Source: CAG-103 sp963627135
GTDB lineage: Bacteria; Bacillota; Clostridia; Oscillospirales; Oscillospiraceae
DNA: 25,688 nt
Assembly (NCBI GenBank): GCA_963627135.1
Contig: CAVFZY010000016.1
Coordinates: 1 to 25,688, forward strand
Reading direction: 5' to 3'
A program made the position numbers and the translations under genes. Positions 1-5,894 of this stretch are shown here, piece by piece. The notes beneath the pieces were generated by a model. The model did no database searches and was not told the origin of the DNA. It was given only the letters and a program-made list of their open reading frames with translations. Each line of letters starts with the position of its first letter. Positions within the stretch are counted from its first letter, which is position 1.

Positions 1-2
1 TG

Positions 3-98
3 AAGTTCAAAGTCGTTGAGCTGAAGACCGACCCGCAGCTGATGGGCGCTCTGGGCGCTGCCGAGTACGCTCGCCAGAAGGGTCTCGCCAAGAAGTAA
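3..98 (+). CDS. C-terminal fragment, probable acyl-CoA dehydratase activase (BadF/BcrA ATPase family)
   Basis: Only the last 31 codons are inside the window. The frame is open from the left edge and stops with TAA at 96-98. The visible tail includes the stretch PQLMGALGAAEYA followed by a lysine-rich end. A 'P-x-x-x-GALGAA' ending is typical of ASKHA-fold ATPases that activate 2-hydroxyacyl-CoA dehydratases by reducing their iron-sulfur cluster. That assignment rests on this short ending alone and could be wrong. The SD sequence of the next small gene begins within the stop codon of this one, so the two are probably co-transcribed and end at the terminator at 278-309. Confidence 0.45.
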   Translation, partial: KFKVVELKTDPQLMGALGAAEYARQKGLAKK

Positions 99-110
99 GG
101 AGACGATTAC

Positions 111-266
111 ATGAAACTGTTGAAGAAGCTTCTCACCATCCTGCTGGCTACCACAGGTGCTCTGTTCACTGTGTACCAGTTCAATCTGGATATGAAGCTC
201 GTTGGCTGGCTGTACAATGTCCTCCATGAGTTCCATACCCGCAGACCGGTTACGACCGAGTTCTAA
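111..266 (+). CDS. 51-residue small membrane-associated protein, unknown function
   Basis: ATG at 111 follows an AAGGAGA ribosome binding site that overlaps the upstream stop codon, with about 8 bases of spacing. The product is 51 residues. It has a short basic start (MKLLKK), one hydrophobic stretch at about residues 7-22 and a polar tail containing HEFHTRRP. This fits a single-pass small membrane protein or a short amphipathic peptide. I do not recognise the family. Its tight coupling to the upstream putative dehydratase activase suggests a shared transcript, and a perfect hairpin terminator follows 12 bases after the stop. Its reality rests on the strong ribosome binding site, the spacing and the terminator. 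No function is inferred. Confidence 0.6.
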   Translation: MKLLKKLLTILLATTGALFTVYQFNLDMKLVGWLYNVLHEFHTRRPVTTEF

Positions 267-277
267 ATCCTTCCCGC

Positions 278-309
278 AAGCGGCCGCTGAGTGATCAGCG
301 GCCGCTTTT
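278..309 (+). terminator. Rho-independent terminator after the 51-residue gene
   Basis: A perfect 13-bp stem (278-290 with 295-307) has a GTGA loop and runs into TTTT. The T-run is shared with the left arm of the next hairpin (305-333). Confidence 0.85.
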
Positions 310-400
310 GTCTATGCGGAGCATAGACAAAAGCGAACGATCCCATTCGAGGCGGGCGCTTCACCCCCTCGAGCTCCCCCTCGCTGCTCAGAAGTTTTCC
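305..400 (+). repeat. Composite intergenic repeat, copy A (hairpin plus conserved module)
   Basis: A perfect 13-bp hairpin (305-317 with 321-333, loop GGA) starts inside the terminator T-run. It is followed by a GC-rich module containing CCCATTCGAGGCGGG, then a C-rich stretch with CTCGAGCTCCCC, then GCTGCTCAGAA. The same order (terminator, T-run, different hairpin, related module) recurs at 23199-23304. Bases 329-356 recur exactly at 474-501. No transposase or credible gene is present. Open frames through this stretch lack ribosome binding sites and differ between copies. Confidence 0.7.
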
Positions 401-471
401 ATTGGGAGTGGGGGTTTATCTATTGGAAGTGGCCGCCAATCATCGACGGCCTTCCGGTTCGCGCGGCGCAG

Positions 472-501
472 AAAAAAGCGAACGATCCCATTCGAGGCGG
501 G
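472..501 (+). repeat. Partial copy B of the intergenic repeat core
   Basis: Bases 474-501 are a 28-base exact direct repeat of 329-356 (core CGATCCCATTCGAGGCGGG), preceded by a run of six A. The similarity stops at 501, six bases from the stop codon of the minus-strand gene at 507-674. Bases 401-471 between the copies hold only an imperfect duplication (ATTGGGAGTGG and ATTGGAAGTGG). Confidence 0.75.
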
Positions 502-506
502 TGTCC

Positions 507-674
507 TTATCCCCAGTAGCCGGAGATGCCGTCCGGCGCGTGCGCCTTGCTCAGTGGGACGGCATCGTTTTTCCGGTTGCCGTGCGGGGTGCTGTGGTCG
601 CGCGCCGCCGCGCGCTGATCGTGCCCGGTCGGCACCGGTGCGGGTTTGCGCCCGCCGCGTTTATCTTCTTTCAT
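507..674 (-). CDS. 55-residue hydrophilic protein downstream of spoVAC, unknown function
   Basis: ATG at 674 is preceded on the minus strand by AAGGGGG with 8 bases of spacing. An in-frame ATG at 704 would overlap spoVAC and has no comparable site. The product is 55 residues, basic and polar at the start (KEDKRGGRKP), and ends with PHGNRKNDAVPLSKAHAPDG and then ISGYWG. It has no hydrophobic segment and looks intrinsically disordered. The PHGNRKND-type ending reminds me of small conserved clostridial proteins of unknown role, but I cannot name the family safely. It lies 16 bases after the spoVAC stop, so it is probably made in the forespore from the same transcript (inference). Confidence 0.55.
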   Translation of the reverse strand: MKEDKRGGRKPAPVPTGHDQRAAARDHSTPHGNRKNDAVPLSKAHAPDGISGYWG

Positions 675-690
675 ATTGTGTTCCCCCTTG

Positions 691-1128
691 TCAGGCCAGC
701 CCAAAGACGGCCAGGATCAGCCCGTAGATCACGCTCGCGCTGATGCCGTAGACGATCACCGGTCCTGCGATCGTGAAGATCTTGACCGCCGTGCCCGTGA
801 CAAAACCCTCGGTTTTGAATTCCAGCGCCGGGGACACGACGGAGTTTGCAAAACCCGTGATCGGCACCAGCGATCCCGCCCCGGCGAATCGCGCCAGATC
901 GTCGTATACGCCCAGCCCTGTCAGCAGGGCGCCGAGAAACACCAGCGTGATCGAGCACCACGTCGCCGCTACGGTCGCCGATGCGCCCCAGTATTCATAC
1001 AGATTCACCAGCGCCTGACCGACCACGCAGATCGCACCGCCGACCAGCCCCGCACGCAGCAGGTCGCCCCAGATGGGCGAGCGCGGCGAGAGCGAATCGA
1101 CAAACGCCGCATATTCTTCGTTGCTCAT
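691..1128 (-). CDS. spoVAC: Stage V sporulation protein AC (SpoVAC)
   Basis: SpoVAC is an integral inner-forespore-membrane protein of the SpoVA channel. In known spore formers this channel moves dipicolinic acid with Ca2+ into the forespore and out at germination. The 145-residue product carries the family's hallmark segments: an N-terminal SPRSPIW stretch, AGLVGGAICVVGQ, LGALLTGLGVYD, FAGAGSLVPITGFANS, VSPALEFKTEGF and FTIAGPVIVYG. About four to five membrane segments are visible. Starts at 1128 or 1134 are both possible. I prefer 1128 because the sigma-G-like promoter would start transcription near 1147, and GAGG at 1138-1141 is well spaced for it. The usual partners spoVAD and spoVAE are not adjacent; only a 55-residue gene follows. 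Confidence 0.93.
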   Translation of the reverse strand: MSNEEYAAFVDSLSPRSPIWGDLLRAGLVGGAICVVGQALVNLYEYWGASATVAATWCSITLVFLGALLTGLGVYDDLARFAGAGSLVPITGFANSVVSPALEFKTEGFVTGTAVKIFTIAGPVIVYGISASVIYGLILAVFGLA

Positions 1129-1153
1129 GTGCATTGTCCTCATCTCCTGCGCA

Positions 1154-1183
1154 CAGTATGGCCGCGCGTGCGCAAAACTATAC
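1154..1183 (-). promoter_or_regulatory. Sigma-G-like promoter of spoVAC
   Basis: On the minus strand GTATA (1179-1183) is separated by exactly 18 bases from CATACTG (1154-1160). This differs from the Bacillus sigma-G consensus (GHATR-18-CATNHTA) only at the last base. It sits about 20 bases upstream of the start codon, and the spoVA genes are known sigma-G targets. Confidence 0.6.
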
Positions 1184-1221
1184 AAAAATAAGCGCCCCGC
1201 GCAGAAAGCACGGAGACGCTT
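1181..1221 (-). terminator. Probable terminator of the acetyltransferase gene
   Basis: Reading the minus strand, AAGCG (1217-1221) pairs with CGCTT (1190-1194), and an inner CTCCG/CGGGG stem is possible. ATTTTTG follows. The T-run touches the -35 element of the spoVAC promoter, so one unit's terminator and the next one's promoter share bases. Confidence 0.5.
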
Positions 1222-1251
1222 GTTGTCCATTTTTAAAATATTTGATTGTGT

Positions 1252-1809
1252 TTACACTTTGTCGTGAAAACGGCTGGCGTCAAGGTATTTGATGACCTGC
1301 GCCGGATTGCCGACCGCGACCGCATAGTCGGGCACGTCCTTCGTTACGACGGCGGCGGCGCCGACGATCGCGTGCCTGCCGACGCGGACGCCGGGCAGGA
1401 TCGTCGCGCCCGCGCCGATCCACGCGCACTTGCCGATGTGCACCGGCTTGCATGTCAGCACCGAGAGATCATACGGGTCGTGGTTGTTGGAGATCAGCTG
1501 GACGTTTGCCGCAATCTGCGCACCGTCCTCGATCGTGATGCCGCCGCGCGCCATGGCGAGCAGGCCGGCGTTGATAAACACGCCCCTGCCGATGCACATC
1601 GCGCTCACGCACGCGCCGCTGATCGGCGCCGCAACGTAGCTGCCCTCGCCGAGGTTGTCGCCGAACAGATCCCGGAGCAGGGCGTTGTATTCCTCGGTAA
1701 ACGGCATGGTCTGGTTCAGCCGGAACATCACCTGCGCCGACCGGGTATTTTCCGCGTGGCCTTCAGGATTCGGCACACGCATATCGACCCGAACTTCTTC
1801 ACAATCCAT
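1252..1809 (-). CDS. Sugar O-acetyltransferase, LacA/Maa-like left-handed beta-helix
   Basis: This is probably a cytoplasmic acetyl-CoA-dependent O-acetyltransferase of the maltose/galactoside acetyltransferase group. The 185-residue product is the usual length. The N-terminal helical cap is at about 15-55. Hexapeptide-repeat coils run from about 60 to 175. The catalytic histidine motif NNHDPYD has H110, and the C-terminal coil contains IGAGATILPGVRVG and ends VGNPAQVIK. ATG at 1809 follows GAGGAGGG with a somewhat long spacing of about 12 bases. The gene begins 48 bases after ogt and is probably the last gene of a minus-strand unit starting at 2716. The actual acceptor sugar cannot be told from sequence. 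Confidence 0.85.
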   Translation of the reverse strand: MDCEEVRVDMRVPNPEGHAENTRSAQVMFRLNQTMPFTEEYNALLRDLFGDNLGEGSYVAAPISGACVSAMCIGRGVFINAGLLAMARGGITIEDGAQIAANVQLISNNHDPYDLSVLTCKPVHIGKCAWIGAGATILPGVRVGRHAIVGAAAVVTKDVPDYAVAVGNPAQVIKYLDASRFHDKV

Positions 1810-1856
1810 CGTGTCGCTGTCCCTCCTCGTTGGTTCGGCTGCCCGCCGTGGGTACC

Positions 1857-2312
1857 TTATTTTAAAATGGTGCTCCCCTCAAGCGCCAGCAGCCTCCGCT
1901 TGATCTCCAGCCCGCCGGCATAGCCGGTGAGCGTGCCGTTCGCGCCGATGACGCGGTGGCAGGGGATGACGAGCGGGATCGGGTTGCGGTGGTTGGCCAT
2001 GCCGACGGCACGGCTGGCGTTTGGGCTGCCGATGGCGGCGGCGAGCTCGCCATAGGTGCGCGTCTCGCCGTAGGGGATGGCGCGCAGCGCCGCCCAGACC
2101 CGCTGCTGAAACGCGGTGCCGTGCGGGGCGAGCGGCAGGTCAAATGTCCGCCGCGTGCCCGCGAAGTATTCCCGCAGCTGCGCCTCGGCCGCGTCAAGCA
2201 GGGGAGAGGCGTCCTGCGCGCCGTCCGTGCCGAAGCGGATGGCCGTGACGGCACTTTCGTCCGCTCGGAGCGTCAGCGGGCCGATGGGCGTTTCGATGGT
2301 TCGTGTGCTCAT
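1857..2312 (-). CDS. ogt: Methylated-DNA--protein-cysteine methyltransferase
   Basis: This suicide DNA repair protein transfers the methyl group from O6-methylguanine (and O4-methylthymine) to its own cysteine. The 151-residue product has the N-terminal ribonuclease-like domain (about 1-65) and the C-terminal catalytic domain with RVWAALRAIPYGET and TYGELAAAIG. The active-site motif IPCHRVIG places the acceptor at C118, followed by GYAGG and the LLALEG ending. Length and motifs match Ogt-type enzymes without an AraC-like Ada domain. Its ATG overlaps the TGA of the preceding gene (ATGA, 2309-2312), which indicates translational coupling. Confidence 0.93.
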   Translation of the reverse strand: MSTRTIETPIGPLTLRADESAVTAIRFGTDGAQDASPLLDAAEAQLREYFAGTRRTFDLPLAPHGTAFQQRVWAALRAIPYGETRTYGELAAAIGSPNASRAVGMANHRNPIPLVIPCHRVIGANGTLTGYAGGLEIKRRLLALEGSTILK

Positions 2313-2716
2313 GCCTCCAGCACCAGATTTTCCACGCCGGACTTTTCAAATTCGTCCATGTATTCGTCCATGCGGGCGTTGAGCTCCGTATAGTCGGCGG
2401 GCTCACTGTCGAGACAGCCAAGGTCGCGCCGCGCCAGCTCCTCGGCCAGAATGTCGAAAAACACGGCGTCCTCATAGTCGGCGATGGCCTCGTGAATGCC
2501 GCCGTTTTCGTAGGCGGGCGAGGGGAAAATGTGCCCCTGCCAGCGGGAAATGAGCGCGTTCATGCCGCTTTTGGCGCACTGCGCAAAGAGCTTTTCCTGC
2601 AAAATATCGTAATCCTCAAACCGGTCTTTCTCGCGTGTGGAGTTGAGGATCCAGTTGCCGATGTAGACGAGATCCAGCAGCCGCCGGAACTCCTTGTCGG
2701 TGAGTTCTATGTTCAT
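2309..2716 (-). CDS. Conserved acidic protein of unknown function upstream of ogt
   Basis: ATG at 2716 is preceded on the minus strand by GGGAGGG with about 8-9 bases of spacing, making a 135-residue product. The open frame extends further upstream but only into non-coding-looking sequence without a ribosome binding site. The protein is acidic and helical. It begins MNIELTDKEFRRLLDLVYIG, has several tyrosine- and aspartate-rich segments (RFEDYDILQEKLF, IADYEDAVFFD) and ends in a short helical region. It has no signal peptide or membrane segment. I do not recognise a named domain. It is the first gene of a probable three-gene unit with ogt (4-base overlap) and the acetyltransferase. Confidence 0.75.
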   Translation of the reverse strand: MNIELTDKEFRRLLDLVYIGNWILNSTREKDRFEDYDILQEKLFAQCAKSGMNALISRWQGHIFPSPAYENGGIHEAIADYEDAVFFDILAEELARRDLGCLDSEPADYTELNARMDEYMDEFEKSGVENLVLEA

Positions 2717-2843
2717 CCGGTCATCCCTCCCGACGGGAGCCTGCGCCCCCGAAAAATGGCTGGCATCCGCAGCGGTCGGCGGCGGATGCGCTTGTGCTAC
2801 CATTATAGCAAACGGTGGCGGGAAATTCCACACCATTTTTCTG

Positions 2844-2872
2844 TTGCGAAGTTGGACAAAACAGTATATGAT
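2844..2872 (+). promoter_or_regulatory. Probable sigma-A promoter of the DUF1934-argS unit
   Basis: TTGCGA (2844-2849), a 17-base spacer and TATGAT (2867-2872) lie 35 bases upstream of the DUF1934 start codon, in an AT-rich gap between divergent genes. Confidence 0.5.
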
Positions 2873-2907
2873 AATAGAATCGCATTGTTATGCAAAGGAG
2901 GCGGCGT

Positions 2908-3330
2908 ATGCAGGTCGTCATCACGATCGAGGGCTCTCAGGCCGATGTTTTCGAGCAGGAGCCGGACGAGCTGGTACAGTTTTCGACCGACGGGGAGTAT
3001 ACCTGCACCGACGGCTGCGGGGTGCTCACCTATCCCGAGAGCGAGCTGACCGGCATGGCCGGCACGCTCACGACCATCACCTTCACACCGTCGAGCGCCG
3101 TGCTCAAGCGCACCGGCACCGTCATGAGCCGGATGGTCTTCGCCCCCGGCGCGCGCAACACGTTTTTGTACCAGACGCCGTATGGCACCAGCACGGTCGG
3201 GCTGGAGACGCAGCGCTACCGCTCCACGCTGGGCGAGCACGGCGGGGTGCTGGAGCTGCTGTATGTCGTGGATTTTGACCACGCCTGCGCCAACCGCAGC
3301 CAGTTGAAGATCACCGTCCGAGAACAATAA
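2908..3330 (+). CDS. DUF1934 (YwiB-like) beta-barrel protein
   Basis: The 140-residue product matches the DUF1934/YwiB family, small calycin-like beta-barrels of unknown function found just upstream of argS in many Firmicutes. Visible family features are the start MQVVITIEG, a middle part TDGEYTCTDGCGVLTYPESEL, and the ending ELLYVVDFDH followed by LKITVRE. ATG at 2908 is chosen because AAAGGAGG lies 7 bases upstream; an in-frame ATG at 2890 lies upstream of that site. It has no signal peptide or membrane segment. It is separated from argS by 26 bases and is probably co-transcribed with it from the promoter at 2844-2872. Confidence 0.85.
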   Translation: MQVVITIEGSQADVFEQEPDELVQFSTDGEYTCTDGCGVLTYPESELTGMAGTLTTITFTPSSAVLKRTGTVMSRMVFAPGARNTFLYQTPYGTSTVGLETQRYRSTLGEHGGVLELLYVVDFDHACANRSQLKITVREQ

Positions 3331-3356
3331 GATTATAGAATAGAGGGTAACTGATT

Positions 3357-5054
3357 ATGGCCAATCGAATCGAACAGGCACGCGCCGCCGTGGATGCGTG
3401 CATCCGGGAAGCATATCTGCGCGCCGCCGCGGCGGGTGATCTGCCCGAGGGCGCGGACGTGCGCGGCTCCGTCGAGCAGCCAAAGGACACCGCCAACGGC
3501 GACTTTGCCGCCAACCACGCCATGGCGTCGGCTAAGACCATGCATATGGCCCCGCGCAAGATCGCCGAGGCGCTCATTGCGCATATGGACCTGAACGGCA
3601 CGTGGTTTGCCTCCGTCGAGGCGGCCGGGCCGGGCTTTCTGAATTTCCGCCTGTCCGACAAGTGGTATCAGGACGTGCTGACTGCGGTGGACGATGCCGG
3701 TGCGGACTATGGCCGCGTGGACGACGGCCACGGCGAGAAGGTCATGGTGGAGTTCGTGTCCGCCAATCCGACCGGCCCCATGACGATCGGCAACGCGCGC
3801 GGCGGCGTGCTCGGCGACGCGCTCGCGTCCGTGCTCGACCGCGCGGGCTACAACGTCTGGCGTGAGTTCTACGTTAACGACGCCGGCAATCAGGTCGACC
3901 TGTTCGGCAAGTCCATCGAGGCGCGCTACCTCCAGCGCATCCAGGGTGAGGATGCCGTCGAATTTCCGGACAACGGCTACCACGGCGATGACATCAAGGA
4001 GCTTGCCCGGCTCATCTACGAGCGCGACGGCGATAAGTACCTCACCGTGCCGAGCGCCGAGCGCTGTGCGGCGTTCGTGGCCTTCGGCCTGCCGTATAAC
4101 ATCGCGCGCATGCAGCGCGATCTTGAGCGCTACCGCATTCATTTTGACCAGTGGTTCCTCGAGAGCAGCCTGCACAGCTCCGGCTACGTGGCCCAGACCG
4201 TGCAGCTGCTCGTGGACGCCGGCCTGACGTATGAAAAGGACGGCGCGCTCTGGCTGCGCAACACCGACCTCGGCGCCGACAAGGACGAGGTCCTGCGCCG
4301 CTCGAACGGGTTTTATACGTACTACGCGGTCGATATCGCCTACCACCGCAACAAATTCATCGAGCGCGGCTTTGACCGTGTCATCGACGTCTGGGGCGCC
4401 GACCACCACGGCCACGCCATCCGTTTCGCTGCGACCATGCGCGCGCCCGCGCTGGGGCTCGAGGGCCGCAAGCTCGACTTCCTCATCATGCAGATGGTGC
4501 GCCTCATGCGCGGCAATGAGATCGTCAAGGTCTCCAAGCGCACGGGCAAGGCGCTGTCGCTCGCTGACCTCATGGACGAGATCGGCGTCGATGCCTGCCG
4601 CTTTTTCTTCAACGCCAAGCCGGACTCGCATCTGGAGTTTGACCTCGACCTTGCCATCCGGCAGGACAGCGAAAACCCCGTCTACTACGTCCAGTATGCG
4701 CACGCGCGCATCTGCACGCTGCTCGCCGCTATGGCGGAGGCCGGCTGCGCCGTGCCCGCCGCGGTGGATGTGGACGCAGCGCTGCTCACGACGCCGCAGG
4801 AGCGCGAGCTCATCAAGCAGATCGCCATGCTCCCGGAGGAGATCCACTACGCCGCGCGCGATTACGATCCCAGCCGCATCAACCGCTACGTGACGGAGCT
4901 GGCCGCGCGCTTCCACCGCTTCTACAATGTCTGCCGCATCAAGGACGCAGAGCCCGCCGTGCGCGACGCCCGCCTGAAGCTGGCCGACACGACGCGCCGC
5001 GTGCTCGAGATCGGTCTCGGCATTATCGGCGTGACCGCGCCGGAAAAAATGTGA
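3357..5054 (+). CDS. argS: Arginine--tRNA ligase
   Basis: This class I aminoacyl-tRNA synthetase charges tRNA-Arg in the cytoplasm. The 565-residue product has the full architecture: the N-terminal Add-1 tRNA D-loop domain (about 1-110), the catalytic domain beginning EFVSANPTGP, the KMSK-loop region and the C-terminal DALR anticodon-binding domain ending in TAPEKM. The HIGH-equivalent motif reads TIGN (residues 143-146), where the first histidine would be expected. The KMSK equivalent reads KVSK (391-394) followed by RTG. Otherwise the protein is intact and full length, with GAGGG about 10 bases before the ATG. It follows DUF1934 as in Bacillus. The HIGH substitution is discussed under findings. 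Confidence 0.96.
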   Translation: MANRIEQARAAVDACIREAYLRAAAAGDLPEGADVRGSVEQPKDTANGDFAANHAMASAKTMHMAPRKIAEALIAHMDLNGTWFASVEAAGPGFLNFRLSDKWYQDVLTAVDDAGADYGRVDDGHGEKVMVEFVSANPTGPMTIGNARGGVLGDALASVLDRAGYNVWREFYVNDAGNQVDLFGKSIEARYLQRIQGEDAVEFPDNGYHGDDIKELARLIYERDGDKYLTVPSAERCAAFVAFGLPYNIARMQRDLERYRIHFDQWFLESSLHSSGYVAQTVQLLVDAGLTYEKDGALWLRNTDLGADKDEVLRRSNGFYTYYAVDIAYHRNKFIERGFDRVIDVWGADHHGHAIRFAATMRAPALGLEGRKLDFLIMQMVRLMRGNEIVKVSKRTGKALSLADLMDEIGVDACRFFFNAKPDSHLEFDLDLAIRQDSENPVYYVQYAHARICTLLAAMAEAGCAVPAAVDVDAALLTTPQERELIKQIAMLPEEIHYAARDYDPSRINRYVTELAARFHRFYNVCRIKDAEPAVRDARLKLADTTRRVLEIGLGIIGVTAPEKM

Positions 5055-5073
5055 CCCGAATGTTGAGACATGC

Positions 5074-5111
5074 AAATGCCCTCCCCCCGCGTGTGCGGTG
5101 GGAGGGCATTT
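5074..5111 (+). terminator. Hairpin downstream of argS, probable terminator
   Basis: A perfect 12-bp stem (5074-5085 with 5100-5111) has a GC-rich loop. On the plus strand the right arm ends in TTT and a weak T-tract follows. It could also serve as the 3' end of a minus-strand transcript. Confidence 0.6.
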
Positions 5112-5241
5112 CTGCGCGGCCGTCCGGAAACGGCAACAGCGTGCCGCCGGAGAGTGGCGACACGCTGCTGTCGAGAGAGCAAAAATAAGAAGAGAAAAGA
5201 AAGAAATCGGAAGAACGTTGAGTTAATTTATTAACTAACGT
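5074..5241 (-). ncRNA. Candidate small RNA between argS and spmB
   Basis: A strong promoter (5248-5276) points into this gene-free stretch. Transcription would start near 5241 at an inverted repeat (5215-5241). It would then read a long pyrimidine-only tract (about 5181-5210) and a stable hairpin around 5142-5180 in which CAGCGTG pairs with CACGCTG. It would end at the hairpin 5074-5111. No open frame with a ribosome binding site exists on this strand here. The rest of the 309-base gap (5277-5363) holds only an imperfect AT-rich inverted repeat (about 5291-5319). The ncRNA is an inference from architecture, not a recognised family. Confidence 0.3.
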
Positions 5242-5247
5242 GATTAT

Positions 5248-5276
5248 TTTATAACACATTCGTGCAGCGTTGTAAA
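5248..5276 (-). promoter_or_regulatory. Minus-strand sigma-A promoter in the argS-spmB gap
   Basis: On the minus strand TTTACA (5271-5276) is followed by a 17-base spacer and TATAAA (5248-5253). There is no gene downstream before the end of argS. An inverted repeat with AGTTAAT (5221-5227) and ATTAACT (5230-5236) lies at the expected start site. Confidence 0.5.
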
Positions 5277-5363
5277 GCGAAAAGTGCGATTTTTTGCAAA
5301 ATAGGCGTTTTGTCAAAAAAATATCAGCCAAGAAAGGCGCTTTTGTGCAATTTGTCGGCGGCG

Positions 5364-5894
5364 CTATGTACCCCAGATCCAGCGCACGAGTGCGGCGGCC
5401 ACGAGAAAGCCGGTCAGGTCGGCGGCGATGGCGGCGGGGATGGCCCAGCGGCTGCGCCGGACACCGCAGGCGCCGAAATACACGGCCAGCACGTAGAACG
5501 TCGTCTCGGTCGAGCCGAGCATGACGGCGGCAGTGCGGCCGATGCGGGAATCGGGGCCGTAGGTGCCGATGATGTCGCTCGCCGCGGCCAGCGCGCCGCT
5601 GCCGCTGACCGGCCGCACGACCATGAGGATCGCCGTCTCCGGCGGGATGCCGAGCCACGCCAGCACCGGCGCGCACAGACGCGTGAGCGCGTCGAGCGCT
5701 CCGGAGGCGCGCAGCATGCTCACGGCTGCCAGCAGTGCCACAAGGGCGGGGAAGATGCGCACGACGGTTTTCAGCCCGTCGAGCGCTCCGGCTGTCAGCG
5801 AAGAAAAGATGTCCGTCCCCGTCAGCGCGCCGTAGAGCCCCACACCGGCCAGCAGCGCTGGGACGGTCAGCGCCAGTACATCGCTCACCGCCAT
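5364..5894 (-). CDS. spmB: Spore maturation protein B
   Basis: SpmB is an integral membrane protein with a nucleoside-recognition (gate) domain. With SpmA it is needed for normal spore-core dehydration in Bacillus and Clostridium. The product from ATG 5894 has 176 residues and four to five membrane segments. Family motifs include VPALLAGVGLYGALTG, LDGLKTVVRIFPALVALL, VRPVSGSGALA and the stretch GSTETTFYVLAVYFG. The start lies inside the end of spmA (10-base overlap) and has no strong ribosome binding site, which suggests translational coupling. A longer open frame exists upstream but only as the shadow of spmA. The gene pair in this order is the standard arrangement. Confidence 0.92.
   Translation of the reverse strand: MAVSDVLALTVPALLAGVGLYGALTGTDIFSSLTAGALDGLKTVVRIFPALVALLAAVSMLRASGALDALTRLCAPVLAWLGIPPETAILMVVRPVSGSGALAAASDIIGTYGPDSRIGRTAAVMLGSTETTFYVLAVYFGACGVRRSRWAIPAAIAADLTGFLVAAALVRWIWGT

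Noticed and set aside
329..501. CRISPR array
   Set aside because: There are only two exact copies, no regular spacing, no third repeat and no cas genes.
308..743. Overlapping plus-strand frames of 113-139 codons across the repeat region
   Set aside because: They have no ribosome binding site, an arginine/serine-rich composition, and translate the repeat units (KSERSHSRR) in two different frames.
3333..5075. Open frame of 580 codons antisense to argS
   Set aside because: It mirrors the codon bias of a GC-rich gene, has no ribosome binding site and no family resemblance. ArgS on the other strand is unambiguous.
4922..5182. 86-codon minus-strand frame as the gene served by the promoter at 5248-5276
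   Set aside because: It starts without a ribosome binding site, runs through the terminator hairpin and lies mostly inside argS, so I treat the transcript, if real, as non-coding.
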